Positions 56,531 to 64,000 of a DNA stretch of 64,000 nucleotides are shown here, in pieces (position 1 is the stretch's first letter; the number at the start of each line of letters is the position of its first letter). Under the pieces are notes generated by a model. The model saw only the letters and a program-made list of their open reading frames with translations. It made no database searches and was not told the origin of the DNA. The stretch is from the NCBI GenBank assembly GCA_045804965.1, contig JBJMMD010000047.1, positions 310,001-374,000 of the forward strand, in the 5' to 3' direction. The translations under genes were made by a program, and so were the position numbers. The DNA is from CAVTUU01 sp045804965. GTDB taxonomy: Bacteria; Chloroflexota; Chloroflexia; Thermomicrobiales; UBA6265.

Positions 56531-57739
56531 TCACTCGTCCTTTCGGCTGATCAGCAAGAGTGCGGTCAACGCATACGCCTTCGTCGCCGCCAACACTTCG
56601 TCGACGCCCACCCACTCGTCGGCGACGTGGGCCAAGCGAGGATCGCCAGGGCCGTAAACGATCGTGGGAAAGCCCGCCCGTGAAAAGTAACGGCCGTCGG
56701 TCGCCATGTTGAATCCGGTGAGCTCTTGAGTCAGACCCAGGTAGCGGTTCGCGGCGAGCATCGCCTGCACATGGGCTGATTCGGGATCGCTCGAACTGGC
56801 GGGACAGTATTCGGAATCCAGCTCCACCTCGACTGATAGTCCTTCGAAAGCGGCAACCGCGGCGCGCGCGATCTCCAGCACCTCACCCCGAATTTCGGCC
56901 GGATCCTCGCCTGGGATAATCCGCCGGTCGAGGTAGAATTCACATCGATCGGGCACGACGTTCTCTCGTACCCCGCCGGAGATCTTTGTGATCGCTCCGC
57001 TCGATGGCAAAAAGTGAGGGCTCGTCCGATGCGCTAGTTTTGGCCAGAGATCGCGCCGGATCGAAGCGATGATCTCCGCCATGCCTTCGATCGCATTGCT
57101 CCCCTCCCAGGGCAGCGCAGCGTGGGCAGTTTTGCCCCTCAAAGCTAGACGCATCCCGGCCAAGCCTTTTTCGCCGATTGCTATGGCATTCAACGTCTGC
57201 TCGCCAACGATGACCCAATCCGGTTTGACGTGCCCTCCCTTGATGACGAACGCCGTGCCTGCCCGTCCTCCCATTTCTTCATCAGCTACTGCTGTGATGA
57301 CAAGCCGCCCGGCCAATTCGATCCCCGACCTCGCGAGCGCAACTCCAGCCATCACCTGGGCGGTGACGCTCGCTTTGTCGTCGCCTGCTCCGCGGCCGTA
57401 GACTCGGCCATCGACGAGATCAGCTCCGAACGGTGAATGCGTCCACGATGCCAACTCGCCCGGTGGGACGACATCAAGGTGGGCGTTGAAACAGAGGACG
57501 GGGTGGCCGCTACCAAGCTCGGCGATGAGGTTCGGACGAGATTCGTCAGCACCAACTGATTGCGTTGTGAATCCTTCTCCAGCGAGCATTGACTCAACGA
57601 CGGCGCTTGCTTCCCGCACGTCGCCCGGTGGATTCACGGATCGGACTCGAACCAGTCGCCGCAGGCAGTCCACGACTTCGGCCTCATGAATCTGCGCGAG
57701 CACGCGCTCCGCGACCTCCGAAGGTAGCGAACTCTCCAT
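56531..57739 (-). CDS. M20-family deacylase (ArgE/DapE-like)
   Basis: 402 residues. ArgE/DapE-like blocks: C-F-N-A-H-L-D-V-V-P-P-G, G-R-G-A-G-D-D-K, A-D-E-E-M-G-G-R-A-G-T (catalytic Glu and zinc ligands), with a dimerisation domain around G-L-A-G-M-R-L-A-L-R-G-K-T-A-H. N-acyl amino-acid hydrolysis is likely, precise substrate unclear. ATG at 57739 has GAAGGGAG upstream; an ATG at 57763 lies only 15 bases after a TATACT -10 and would be almost leaderless. Followed by the other M20 gene 26 bases downstream. Confidence 0.9.
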   Translation of the reverse strand: MESSLPSEVAERVLAQIHEAEVVDCLRRLVRVRSVNPPGDVREASAVVESMLAGEGFTTQSVGADESRPNLIAELGSGHPVLCFNAHLDVVPPGELASWTHSPFGADLVDGRVYGRGAGDDKASVTAQVMAGVALARSGIELAGRLVITAVADEEMGGRAGTAFVIKGGHVKPDWVIVGEQTLNAIAIGEKGLAGMRLALRGKTAHAALPWEGSNAIEGMAEIIASIRRDLWPKLAHRTSPHFLPSSGAITKISGGVRENVVPDRCEFYLDRRIIPGEDPAEIRGEVLEIARAAVAAFEGLSVEVELDSEYCPASSSDPESAHVQAMLAANRYLGLTQELTGFNMATDGRYFSRAGFPTIVYGPGDPRLAHVADEWVGVDEVLAATKAYALTALLLISRKDE

Positions 57740-57777
57740 CGATGCCAGACTCCCTTCGAACATGTTGAGGAGCGGAC

Positions 57778-57785
57778 AGTATACT
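57778..57785. promoter_or_regulatory. symmetric AGTATACT -10 for divergent genes
   Basis: The octamer AGTATACT reads TATACT on both strands, so one site could provide the -10 of both the M20 operon (minus) and the DJ-1 gene (plus). Neither side has a good -35. The arrangement would make divergent transcription mutually exclusive. Confidence 0.45.
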
Positions 57786-57846
57786 GCCCGACGATCGTTG
57801 TCTGTGAGCTGTGTCAGAGAGGGTCGTGCTCGGAGGAGACAGTACA

Positions 57847-58392
57847 GTGGCATTAGAAAACAAGACTGTAGCCATGGTTCTGGCGACGAATTTCGAGGAC
57901 ATCGAAGCGATTGGTCCGCTCGAGTACCTCGAGTCCCATGGCGTCGAAGTTGTGACAATCGGCAAAGAACAAGGAGAAATCACCGGTAAGAAGGGTGGCC
58001 GCTTAACGGCTGACACTACGTTCGCCGATATCACGCCCGAACAATTCGAGCGTTTCGATCTTTTGCTGATTCCTGGTGGCGGCTCTCCTGAGAATCTCCG
58101 CATCGATGACGCTGCAGTGGACTTCACTCGTCGCTTCGTCGAATCGGGACGACCGGTCGCGTCGATCTGCCATGGCACGCAGCTCTTGATCTCGGCCAAC
58201 GCCTTGAACGGTCGGACGACGACCTGTGTCAAAAAGATCCGGGACGACGTGAAGAACGCGGGCGCGACTTATGTTGACCAGTCAGTCGTCATCGATGGGA
58301 ATCTCATTTCGTCCCGGATTCCCGCGGACCTCCCGGATTTTTACCAGGCAATCGGCGAAGCGTTGGGTGTGCTTGCAGAAGCTCCTGTTTAA
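57847..58392 (+). CDS. DJ-1/PfpI-family protein
   Basis: 181 residues. DJ-1/PfpI core with nucleophile C108 in S-I-C-H-G-T, preceded by L-L-I-P-G-G-G-S-P and acid-helper E near F-E-D-I-E. The family includes intracellular proteases, glyoxalases and deglycases; the C-H-G signature fits the PfpI/YhbO branch, but exact activity is open. GTG at 57847 has GGAGGAG nine bases before it; an earlier GTG at 57811 lacks this. Divergent from the M20 operon. Confidence 0.85.
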   Translation: MALENKTVAMVLATNFEDIEAIGPLEYLESHGVEVVTIGKEQGEITGKKGGRLTADTTFADITPEQFERFDLLLIPGGGSPENLRIDDAAVDFTRRFVESGRPVASICHGTQLLISANALNGRTTTCVKKIRDDVKNAGATYVDQSVVIDGNLISSRIPADLPDFYQAIGEALGVLAEAPV

Positions 58393-58557
58393 CGATTGTC
58401 GCTGCAGTCGGTACCGTTTGGGCGATAAGTCGGAACGTCGCTTGCACGGCATATGCCGGACTACCATGGGCTAGACCGAACGCTGAACTTTCGGCTAGAG
58501 TGCAATCATCGCCGCAACATGAGCGCGATCTTTCGACCGACGACAAGGCGTTTGCCC

Positions 58558-59445
58558 ATGCCTTCAGAATTCCAAATCGAGACAGCAGAACTTCATCCGA
58601 TTCCAATCGACCCAACCGAATTCGCAGACGAGAACGCGCGGCTGAGGCTCCGGTCAGCCAAGGCGTTCGTGTTCGACATGGATGGTGTGCTCTACCGGGG
58701 CAGCCAGGTGCTTCCCGGCGTTGTCGATATGCTCAATGCCCTGACCATTCGCGGTTACACATTCATTCTCGCGACGAACAATTCGAGCGCAAGTCAAGCC
58801 GATTACGTCCAGAAACTGGCCAACATGGGCATCGAGGTCACCGAACAGTCGATCTTGACTTCATCGATGGCAACGCGAGACTTTCTCTCCACGGAGCTGC
58901 CCCAAGGAGCGGGCGTTTACGTCATCGGGAGTCAAGCCCTTCGCGAACAACTCTTCACCGATACCTCCTGGGAGCCCGTGCAATTCGGTGAGCGTACACC
59001 CGATGCGGTTGTGGTCGGCCTCGATTTCGGTTTTTCGTATGAAAAGCTCCGACTGGCGAATGCGGCCATTCGTGACGGAGCGAAATTCATCGCCACGAAC
59101 GCCGATGCCACGCTTCCGACCGAACACGGCGTTGTGCCGGGTTGCGGAAGCATCGTGGCCGCGATTGCCGCGGCCAGCGGCGAGATGCCCATCGTGATCG
59201 GCAAGCCGGAACCGCTGCTCATCCAGATGGCTGTCGAACACCTCGGCGTCGACAAGTCCGAGGCCGTGATGATTGGGGACCGGCTCGACACCGATGTGAT
59301 CGCCGGTCACCGAGCGGGATTGTTGACCGTCCTTGTGCTCACTGGTGTCTCTTCTCGAGCTGAAATTCCGTCGTCGCCGATCCTGCCAGATCTCGTGTTC
59401 AACGATCTTCCCGCGCTGCTTGAAGCGCTTGTCGTCGAGAACTAG
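58558..59445 (+). CDS. HAD-superfamily phosphatase (NagD/PNPP-like)
   Basis: 295 residues from ATG 58558. HAD motif I nucleophile D40 and acid D42 in V-F-D-M-D-G-V-L-Y-R-G, motif II in A-T-N-N-S, and motif III/IV in K-P-E-P-L and G-D-R-L-D-T-D-V. The I-x-A-T-N-A-D-A cap segment marks the C2b NagD group, which dephosphorylates nucleotides or sugars. Two earlier in-frame starts (58453, 58519) lack ribosome binding sites. 11 bases before the O-methyltransferase, perhaps an operon. Confidence 0.88.
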   Translation: MPSEFQIETAELHPIPIDPTEFADENARLRLRSAKAFVFDMDGVLYRGSQVLPGVVDMLNALTIRGYTFILATNNSSASQADYVQKLANMGIEVTEQSILTSSMATRDFLSTELPQGAGVYVIGSQALREQLFTDTSWEPVQFGERTPDAVVVGLDFGFSYEKLRLANAAIRDGAKFIATNADATLPTEHGVVPGCGSIVAAIAAASGEMPIVIGKPEPLLIQMAVEHLGVDKSEAVMIGDRLDTDVIAGHRAGLLTVLVLTGVSSRAEIPSSPILPDLVFNDLPALLEALVVEN

Positions 59446-59456
59446 GGAGCATTCGG

Positions 59457-60044
59457 ATGCCGCTCTCCGAGGAAGCGCAGCGCGTCCTTGATCGACTTTA
59501 CGCGGAAGACCAAGGACAGCGGGCCGCCGGTCTTCCATCCTCTCAGCGGACGCGCAACGTCGAAAAGGAAAGTGGTCGATTTCTGCACTTGCTCGTGCTT
59601 TCAATGCGGGCGAAGACGGTCTTCGAGATAGGCTCCTCGAACGGAGTTTCGACGATATGGCTGGCAAGCGCGCTCGCTCAGACCGGCGGATTCATGCTCG
59701 GAACCGAAATCCTTCCAGATCGAGCCGCGGCGGCAGACCAGAATCTGGCCGACGCGAACCTCTCTCAATGTGCGAGAGTCATGCCCGTTGACGCAAGAGA
59801 CTTGCTGAAAACTTTCGCTGGCGACGTCGACTTCGTATTCATTGATGCCGAAAAAGATGATTACTCGGACCATTTCCTCTCGGTCATCGACAAGGTTCGT
59901 GCCGGCGGCGTTATCGTCGCTGACAATGTCATCTCACACGATTGCTCGGCCTATCAAGCGATGCTGCGAACCCGAATTGATGTGGAAACACTTACGCTGC
60001 CGCTCGAACGCGGGTTGGAATTCACGGTCAAGAAATGGGATTAG
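59457..60044 (+). CDS. O-methyltransferase (class I, caffeoyl-CoA-type)
   Basis: 195-residue SAM-dependent methyltransferase of the O-MT family 3 type. SAM-site motif I F-E-I-G-S-S-N-G-V-S-T, acidic residue after strand 2 in G-T-E-I, a metal-binding-type motif F-I-D-A-E-K-D-D-Y, and A-D-N-V-I-S-H. ATG with GGGAG upstream. Family members act on catechol-like or small metabolites; substrate unknown. Eleven bases after the HAD gene. Confidence 0.88.
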   Translation: MPLSEEAQRVLDRLYAEDQGQRAAGLPSSQRTRNVEKESGRFLHLLVLSMRAKTVFEIGSSNGVSTIWLASALAQTGGFMLGTEILPDRAAAADQNLADANLSQCARVMPVDARDLLKTFAGDVDFVFIDAEKDDYSDHFLSVIDKVRAGGVIVADNVISHDCSAYQAMLRTRIDVETLTLPLERGLEFTVKKWD

Positions 60045-60099
60045 CCCATCCAAGCGACGGGAGTTAATTCCGTTCCTCATCGATTGGCGGGAGCGATGC

Positions 60100-61245
60100 C
60101 TAGGTCTTGGATGAACTGCCGTTCGCTTTGTTCAATAACTGCAGTTCGGTTGACGGGTCGAAGACATGGGCATCGTCGGGGCTGAACGAAATCCACACGC
60201 GATCACCGATTTGTGGCTCGAATCGACCGTCGATCCTCGCTACCGCGGCCTGACCATCGACTCTGAGGTCGACCAGTCGCTCGCTCCCGAGATCCTCAAC
60301 GACATAGACTTCGGCTGGAATCGAGTACGGCTTTTGACTAGGCGACACGGTCACGACTTCAGGCCGAACTCCGAGCACGAAGCTTCGTCCGCCGTCCGCT
60401 GTTTGCAATTGGGTTGACCAATCCGACGGAACCGGCAAGTTCACACTCTCGCTCTTTAGCATCAGTTGGTCGGCGTCGGACTGGACCTCGACTTTCAGAA
60501 AGTTCATCGGTGGGCTGCCGAGAAAACCTGCGACAAACATGTTCGCCGGACGATGATAGACCTCCTTCGGCGGCCCGAGTTGCTGCAACCTTCCGTTGCT
60601 CATAATCGCGACCCGATCGGCCAGCGTCATCGCTTCAGCTTGATCGTGCGTGACGTAGATCGTGGTCGTTGCCAGATCGCGCTGGAATCTTTTCAGTTCA
60701 GCCCGCATATGCAAGCGCAGTTTTGCGTCCAGATTTGAGAGTGGTTCGTCCATCAAGAACACTGCGGGCTCGCGAATAATTGCCCGCCCAAGCGCAACTC
60801 GTTGTCGTTGTCCACCCGAAATTTCCCGTGGTTTGCGGTTGAGGAGTTCGCTGATTTGGATCACTTCCGCAACTTCTTCGACCCGTCGCTTGATCTCCTG
60901 CTTTTTGAGTTTTCGAACCTTGAGCGGATAGGCGAGGTTCTCATAGACGCTCAAATGCGCATAGAGTGCGTAGCTCTGAAAGACCATCGCCACGTTTCGG
61001 CTTCGCGGCGGCAGTTCGTTGACGACCGTGTCGCCGATCAGGATGCGGCCAGAGGTTATCGCTTCTAGACCCGCGAGCATGCGCAAAGAGGTCGTTTTTC
61101 CACATCCCGAGGGCCCGAGGAAGACGAGCATTTCGCCGTTTTCGACAGCCAGACTTAAGTTTTCGACCGCGGCTACGCTGCCGTAGCGCTTGCCGACGTC
61201 CTCGAACGTAACCGGCGCGGAATGGCCGATGCGCTGAATCGCCAT
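60100..61245 (-). CDS. sugar ABC transporter ATPase (MalK/UgpC type)
   Basis: 381 residues. Walker A G-P-S-G-C-G-K-T-T, ABC signature I-S-G-G-Q-R-Q-R, Walker B F-L-M-D-E-P, switch H in T-H-D-Q-A-E. A C-terminal TOBE/MalK regulatory extension (about 240-381) marks the CUT1 carbohydrate subfamily. The ATG at 61245 shares its A with the malG stop (TAATG). Final gene of the four-gene operon; energises import for the permease pair. Confidence 0.95.
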   Translation of the reverse strand: MAIQRIGHSAPVTFEDVGKRYGSVAAVENLSLAVENGEMLVFLGPSGCGKTTSLRMLAGLEAITSGRILIGDTVVNELPPRSRNVAMVFQSYALYAHLSVYENLAYPLKVRKLKKQEIKRRVEEVAEVIQISELLNRKPREISGGQRQRVALGRAIIREPAVFLMDEPLSNLDAKLRLHMRAELKRFQRDLATTTIYVTHDQAEAMTLADRVAIMSNGRLQQLGPPKEVYHRPANMFVAGFLGSPPMNFLKVEVQSDADQLMLKSESVNLPVPSDWSTQLQTADGGRSFVLGVRPEVVTVSPSQKPYSIPAEVYVVEDLGSERLVDLRVDGQAAVARIDGRFEPQIGDRVWISFSPDDAHVFDPSTELQLLNKANGSSSKT

Positions 61246-62105
61246 TACCCTGTCACCCCTCCGACCGCCAAGCCGCGCGTAAGGTGACGCTGCGCCAACA
61301 GTGCCAGGACGAGAACCGGAACCGTTGTCAGAACGCCCGCCGCCATCATATTCCCCCACTTGATATCAAACTGCGTGATCTGACCCGCAACGGCAATGGG
61401 TAAGGTTTGCGCCTTAGTCTGTGTCAAAATCAGGGCATAGAGAAATTCGTTCCACGACGAAATAAACACTAAAATGAACGTCGCCGCTAAGCCCGGTCTG
61501 GCGAGCGGAATTGCGATTTTCCGCATCACCGCGAATCGAGTGTCGCCATCGACCAGAGCAGCTTCTTCCATGTCTCTCGGTATATCTCGGAAGAAGCCAA
61601 TCATCATCCAAATGACCAGTGGCAGCTCACTGAATGCATGGATAAGTCCGAGCCCCAAAAAGGTGTCCAAAAGGTGAATATCGATCCCGAACAAGTTGTA
61701 ATGTTTGTTATAAAACACGAAGATCGGAATGATCGTAACGATAGGAGGAAACATTCGAATGGTTAGAACGGTGAAAAGGATATGATAGTTGAAATTCCTT
61801 TGTAGTTTGAATCTAGAGAGTCCATAGGCTCCCATCGTTCCAAACGTAACGGCAACCGTAGCCGCGATGACCGCAACAATGACCGAATGTATCCCATACT
61901 CGTAGAAACGCTGCGTGACGATCAAGTCATGGTAATTCGCTGTTGTTGGATTCTTGACAATCAGAGTCGGCGGTTGCGCGATGAACTCAGCCGCTGATTT
62001 GAAAGACATATTCACCATCCAATAGACAGGAAACAAGATAATCGCCATGACCAATAAAACGACGACTACCCAGACAATTCGACCGGATGTTGAGGTGCCA
62101 ACCAC
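61245..62105 (-). CDS. sugar ABC permease, MalG type
   Basis: 286-residue inner-membrane permease with about six hydrophobic segments (first at about 11-30). The EAA loop E-E-A-A-L-V-D-G-D-T-R-F-A-V-M-R-K-I-A-I-P-L contacts the ATPase. GTG start with AAGGGTGAG upstream. 20 bases after malF, and coupled to the ATPase gene downstream by a TAATG overlap. CUT1-type carbohydrate import; sugar unknown. Confidence 0.94.
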   Translation of the reverse strand: MVGTSTSGRIVWVVVVLLVMAIILFPVYWMVNMSFKSAAEFIAQPPTLIVKNPTTANYHDLIVTQRFYEYGIHSVIVAVIAATVAVTFGTMGAYGLSRFKLQRNFNYHILFTVLTIRMFPPIVTIIPIFVFYNKHYNLFGIDIHLLDTFLGLGLIHAFSELPLVIWMMIGFFRDIPRDMEEAALVDGDTRFAVMRKIAIPLARPGLAATFILVFISSWNEFLYALILTQTKAQTLPIAVAGQITQFDIKWGNMMAAGVLTTVPVLVLALLAQRHLTRGLAVGGVTG

Positions 62106-62125
62106 GACTCACCCTTGCCTGTGTC

Positions 62126-63079
62126 TTATGAAGCCGGCGCTGCATAATCGGCGAGAACGCGCCTAACGTAGATCGTAGCGATAATGATTAGCCCGAACTG
62201 GAAAAGAAATGATAATGCCGCCGAATAACCAAGATCGAAAGTGGTGAAGGCGCGGATATAGATGGTGTACGTCATGCTATAAGTCGCGGAACCAGGACCG
62301 CCCTGCGTCATCACGAAGATTTTGTCGAAGATTCTCGCGGCGTCGATCAAACGCAGCAAGATGACAACCAAAAAGACGGGACGCAGAAGCGGTAAAGTCA
62401 CTGTCCTGAAAATGCGGAATGCATTCGCGCCATCGATCGCGGCCGCTTCGTATGGGTCGCGTGGCAGCGACAAAAGGCCTGCATAGAGCAAGAGAAATAC
62501 AAAGGGAGTTGCCTGCCAAATGTCGACGATCATAACCGAGTAGAGCGCGATGTTTCGATCGGTGAGCCAACTCACTGGCCCAATGTTCAGCAAACTCAAG
62601 AAATAGTTGTAAATGCCGAAGTTGATGTCATACATGAAAAGCCATGCGACCGCAACGCTAACTGGCGGCATGATGATTGGGATAATGAGAAGCGAAGTCA
62701 CAACTGGTCGGAAAGGAATGTTTTGCGTCAAAAGGAGCGCGAGAAGCAGACCGAGCACTACCTCGGCGATCGTAACTCCGAGCATCCATTTGATCGTAAT
62801 CTTCACCGATTGGACAACGAGTGGGTCGTCGATCGCCCGCCGAAAATTGTCGAGTCCGATGTAGGTCCGCTGAATATTTCCGCGAATGAGTTTGACTCGA
62901 CTGAACGCGTACAGCACAACTGTAATCGAAGGAATCAGTGCGAAAACGACGAACATCGCAAGGACTGGCGCCACAAGGACCCAGCCCATATTTCGCTCCC
63001 ACCACGGGGCCCGCGCCCCCTTGATGGTGAGCGACTTCTGTTTTTCTGCTGCGATCTCGCCAGTGACCATTGGAGACAC
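62126..63079 (-). CDS. sugar ABC permease, MalF type
   Basis: 317 residues with six or so membrane spans starting near 34-55 (V-L-V-A-P-V-L-A-M-F-V-V-F-A-L-I). EAA loop E-A-A-A-I-D-G-A-N-A-F-R-I-F-R-T. GTG at 63079 or ATG at 63070; no strong ribosome binding site for either. A long GC-rich hairpin separates it from the binding-protein gene. Confidence 0.93.
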   Translation of the reverse strand: MSPMVTGEIAAEKQKSLTIKGARAPWWERNMGWVLVAPVLAMFVVFALIPSITVVLYAFSRVKLIRGNIQRTYIGLDNFRRAIDDPLVVQSVKITIKWMLGVTIAEVVLGLLLALLLTQNIPFRPVVTSLLIIPIIMPPVSVAVAWLFMYDINFGIYNYFLSLLNIGPVSWLTDRNIALYSVMIVDIWQATPFVFLLLYAGLLSLPRDPYEAAAIDGANAFRIFRTVTLPLLRPVFLVVILLRLIDAARIFDKIFVMTQGGPGSATYSMTYTIYIRAFTTFDLGYSAALSFLFQFGLIIIATIYVRRVLADYAAPAS

Positions 63080-63089
63080 TCAAACTGAT

Positions 63090-63122
63090 CGCGGGCGAGG
63101 AGGTCGGACCCCTGCGCCCGCG
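63090..63122 (-). terminator. malE-malF intergenic hairpin
   Basis: An 8-bp outer stem CGCGGGCG/CGCCCGCG, then AGG/CCT, a bulged A and GGT/ACC around a CGG loop, with no U-run after it. In binding-protein-dependent operons such hairpins often limit transcription or protect the malE mRNA, giving more binding protein than permease. Confidence 0.6.
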
Positions 63123-63134
63123 CTTCAGCACTAG

Positions 63135-64000
63135 CTACTTGAGCACGTCTTCTCGCACGAGCAGGTCGCGCATCTCTTTGTTTGCGTTTTTCATCGCGTC
63201 TTCGCCGCTCGTTTGGCCCGCAATTGCTTCTGCTACCCAGCGTCCGTAAATCTCCTCGAGCGCCGAGTAGAACGGTGTCCGCGGTCGCGGAAGCGCTTGC
63301 TTAGCCGCGTTGAGCAGACCGGGCAGGAACGGGAATTTGTCGACTGCTTCTGGATCCTGAAGAACTGACAACCTGGTTGCCGGAATATTCTGATCCATAA
63401 GGAGTCGCTTTTGCTGCTCAGCCGCGGTGAACCAAAGGATAAAGTCCAACGCGGCATCACTGTTTTTCGCGCCTTCGGGGATACCAAGAAGCCAGTTGCC
63501 GGTCATATCGGCTGGCTTCACCCCACTTTGGGCTGGCTCGGGACCAACTTCGATTTTACCAATGACCTTCGACAGCTTCGGATCAAAGGCCTGGAGAAGC
63601 TGATCCGGCCAGATATCTCCCGACATGGCGATCTTCCCAGAATAAAGGTGGATGCCATTTTCCGGGTGGCCGACATTTTCAACGCCTGGCGGCGCCTGAT
63701 CCTTCAACTTCAAATGCAGATCAATAGCGGCCATCGCCTCCGGCGTTTCGAGTTGAGGTTCACTGGTAGTGGGGTCAAGGAGGTCCTTTCCGAATCCGCG
63801 CAATACCGGCAGAAAACTGGTCGCGGCCGGATTGCCCGCTTTTCCGCGAAGACCGATACCATAGAGTCCCGCGCTACCCTTGGCATCGGTGACCGCGGTC
63901 GCCAATGTCAAAACCTCGTCCCAGGTCTTTGGAACTTCCTTGCCCATTTCATCTAAGACGTCAGTACGCCATGCAAAGGTTTGGACATTTCCGACCCAGG
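63135..64000 (-). CDS. extracellular sugar-binding protein, C-terminal part (5' end outside window)
   Basis: At least 288 residues of a family 1 solute-binding protein; the frame stays open to the window edge, so the signal peptide and N-terminal lobe are missing. Typical C-terminal lobe features: D-L-H-L-K-L-K, G-D-I-W-P, and the conserved hinge around A-A-L-D-F-I-L-W-F-T. It would deliver substrate to the MalF/MalG permease. First gene of the operon. Confidence 0.9.
   Translation of the reverse strand, partial: WVGNVQTFAWRTDVLDEMGKEVPKTWDEVLTLATAVTDAKGSAGLYGIGLRGKAGNPAATSFLPVLRGFGKDLLDPTTSEPQLETPEAMAAIDLHLKLKDQAPPGVENVGHPENGIHLYSGKIAMSGDIWPDQLLQAFDPKLSKVIGKIEVGPEPAQSGVKPADMTGNWLLGIPEGAKNSDAALDFILWFTAAEQQKRLLMDQNIPATRLSVLQDPEAVDKFPFLPGLLNAAKQALPRPRTPFYSALEEIYGRWVAEAIAGQTSGEDAMKNANKEMRDLLVREDVLK

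Overview
The window is a GC-rich, densely coded bacterial chromosome segment with 52 recognised protein genes, 8 tRNA genes, 1 degenerate tRNA copy, 1 TPP riboswitch and 2 T-box leaders. T-boxes on valS and thrS, a long-form ribosome hibernation factor, a DUF4388 protein beside a NarL-type two-component pair, a ThrRS without a TGS domain, and SelA together fit Chloroflexota, perhaps a Thermomicrobia-like lineage. That placement is inference from gene content; no 16S gene or marker tree is available here. No phage, insertion sequence or CRISPR array was seen, and most of the window reads as core chromosome.

Layout. 1-1.4 kb: sparse region with a YCII-like gene between a degenerate tRNA-Gly copy and the intact tRNA-Gly(CCC), then tRNA-Ala(CGC). 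1.4-5.7 kb (minus): tRNA-Met, tilS, hpt, ftsH. 5.8-11.1 kb: pcrA, a dGTPase-like gene and dnaG. 11.1-13.2 kb: selA, tRNA-Pro(CGG), a 406-bp non-coding stretch, tRNA-Arg(CCT). 13.2-17.1 kb: hpf, a glycosyltransferase, a class III aminotransferase and a small unknown gene. 17.2-20.6 kb: TPP-riboswitch operon thiD-thiG-thiE-tenI-thiS. 20.5-24.6 kb: MGMT-family gene, secA, a membrane-anchored protein with 11-residue repeats. 24.8-29.1 kb: mnmG, phosphoesterase, Usp and two TrkA-type genes. 29.2-36.8 kb: gdh and gatB (minus), then a NuoG-like/NuoI-like pair and an aldehyde dehydrogenase. 36.8-38.1 kb (minus): a UGA-containing Spx/ArsC-like gene and nfo. 38.2-41.9 kb: GT2 glycosyltransferase, DUF4388 protein, histidine kinase and response regulator. 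41.9-47.3 kb (minus): T-box, valS, mpg, mutL. 47.3-55.1 kb: uvrA with an SOS-box-like site, an HNH endonuclease, serS, three tRNAs, T-box, thrS. 55.1-60 kb: two M20 peptidases, DJ-1/PfpI, HAD phosphatase, O-methyltransferase. 60.1-64 kb (minus): a sugar-type ABC transporter whose binding protein runs off the window.

Most interesting: the gene at 37676-38059 appears as a 95-codon frame lacking its active site if UGA is read as stop. Reading one in-frame TGA (38012-38014) as selenocysteine restores a complete 127-residue Spx/ArsC-family protein with an ATG, a ribosome binding site and a U-T-S-C redox motif. An extended hairpin of about 17 base pairs starts right after the TGA, as expected of a bacterial SECIS. 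selA lies in the same window, so this organism probably makes selenoproteins.

DNA maintenance (pcrA, dnaG, mutL, mpg, uvrA, nfo, MGMT-family) and translation (tilS, mnmG, gatB, valS, serS, thrS, hpf, eight tRNAs) dominate. Regulation visible in the DNA includes TPP sensing, tRNA-Val and tRNA-Thr sensing with readable specifier codons GUC and ACC, a probable LexA site, and recurring TATACT-type -10 elements, some with an extended TGn motif.
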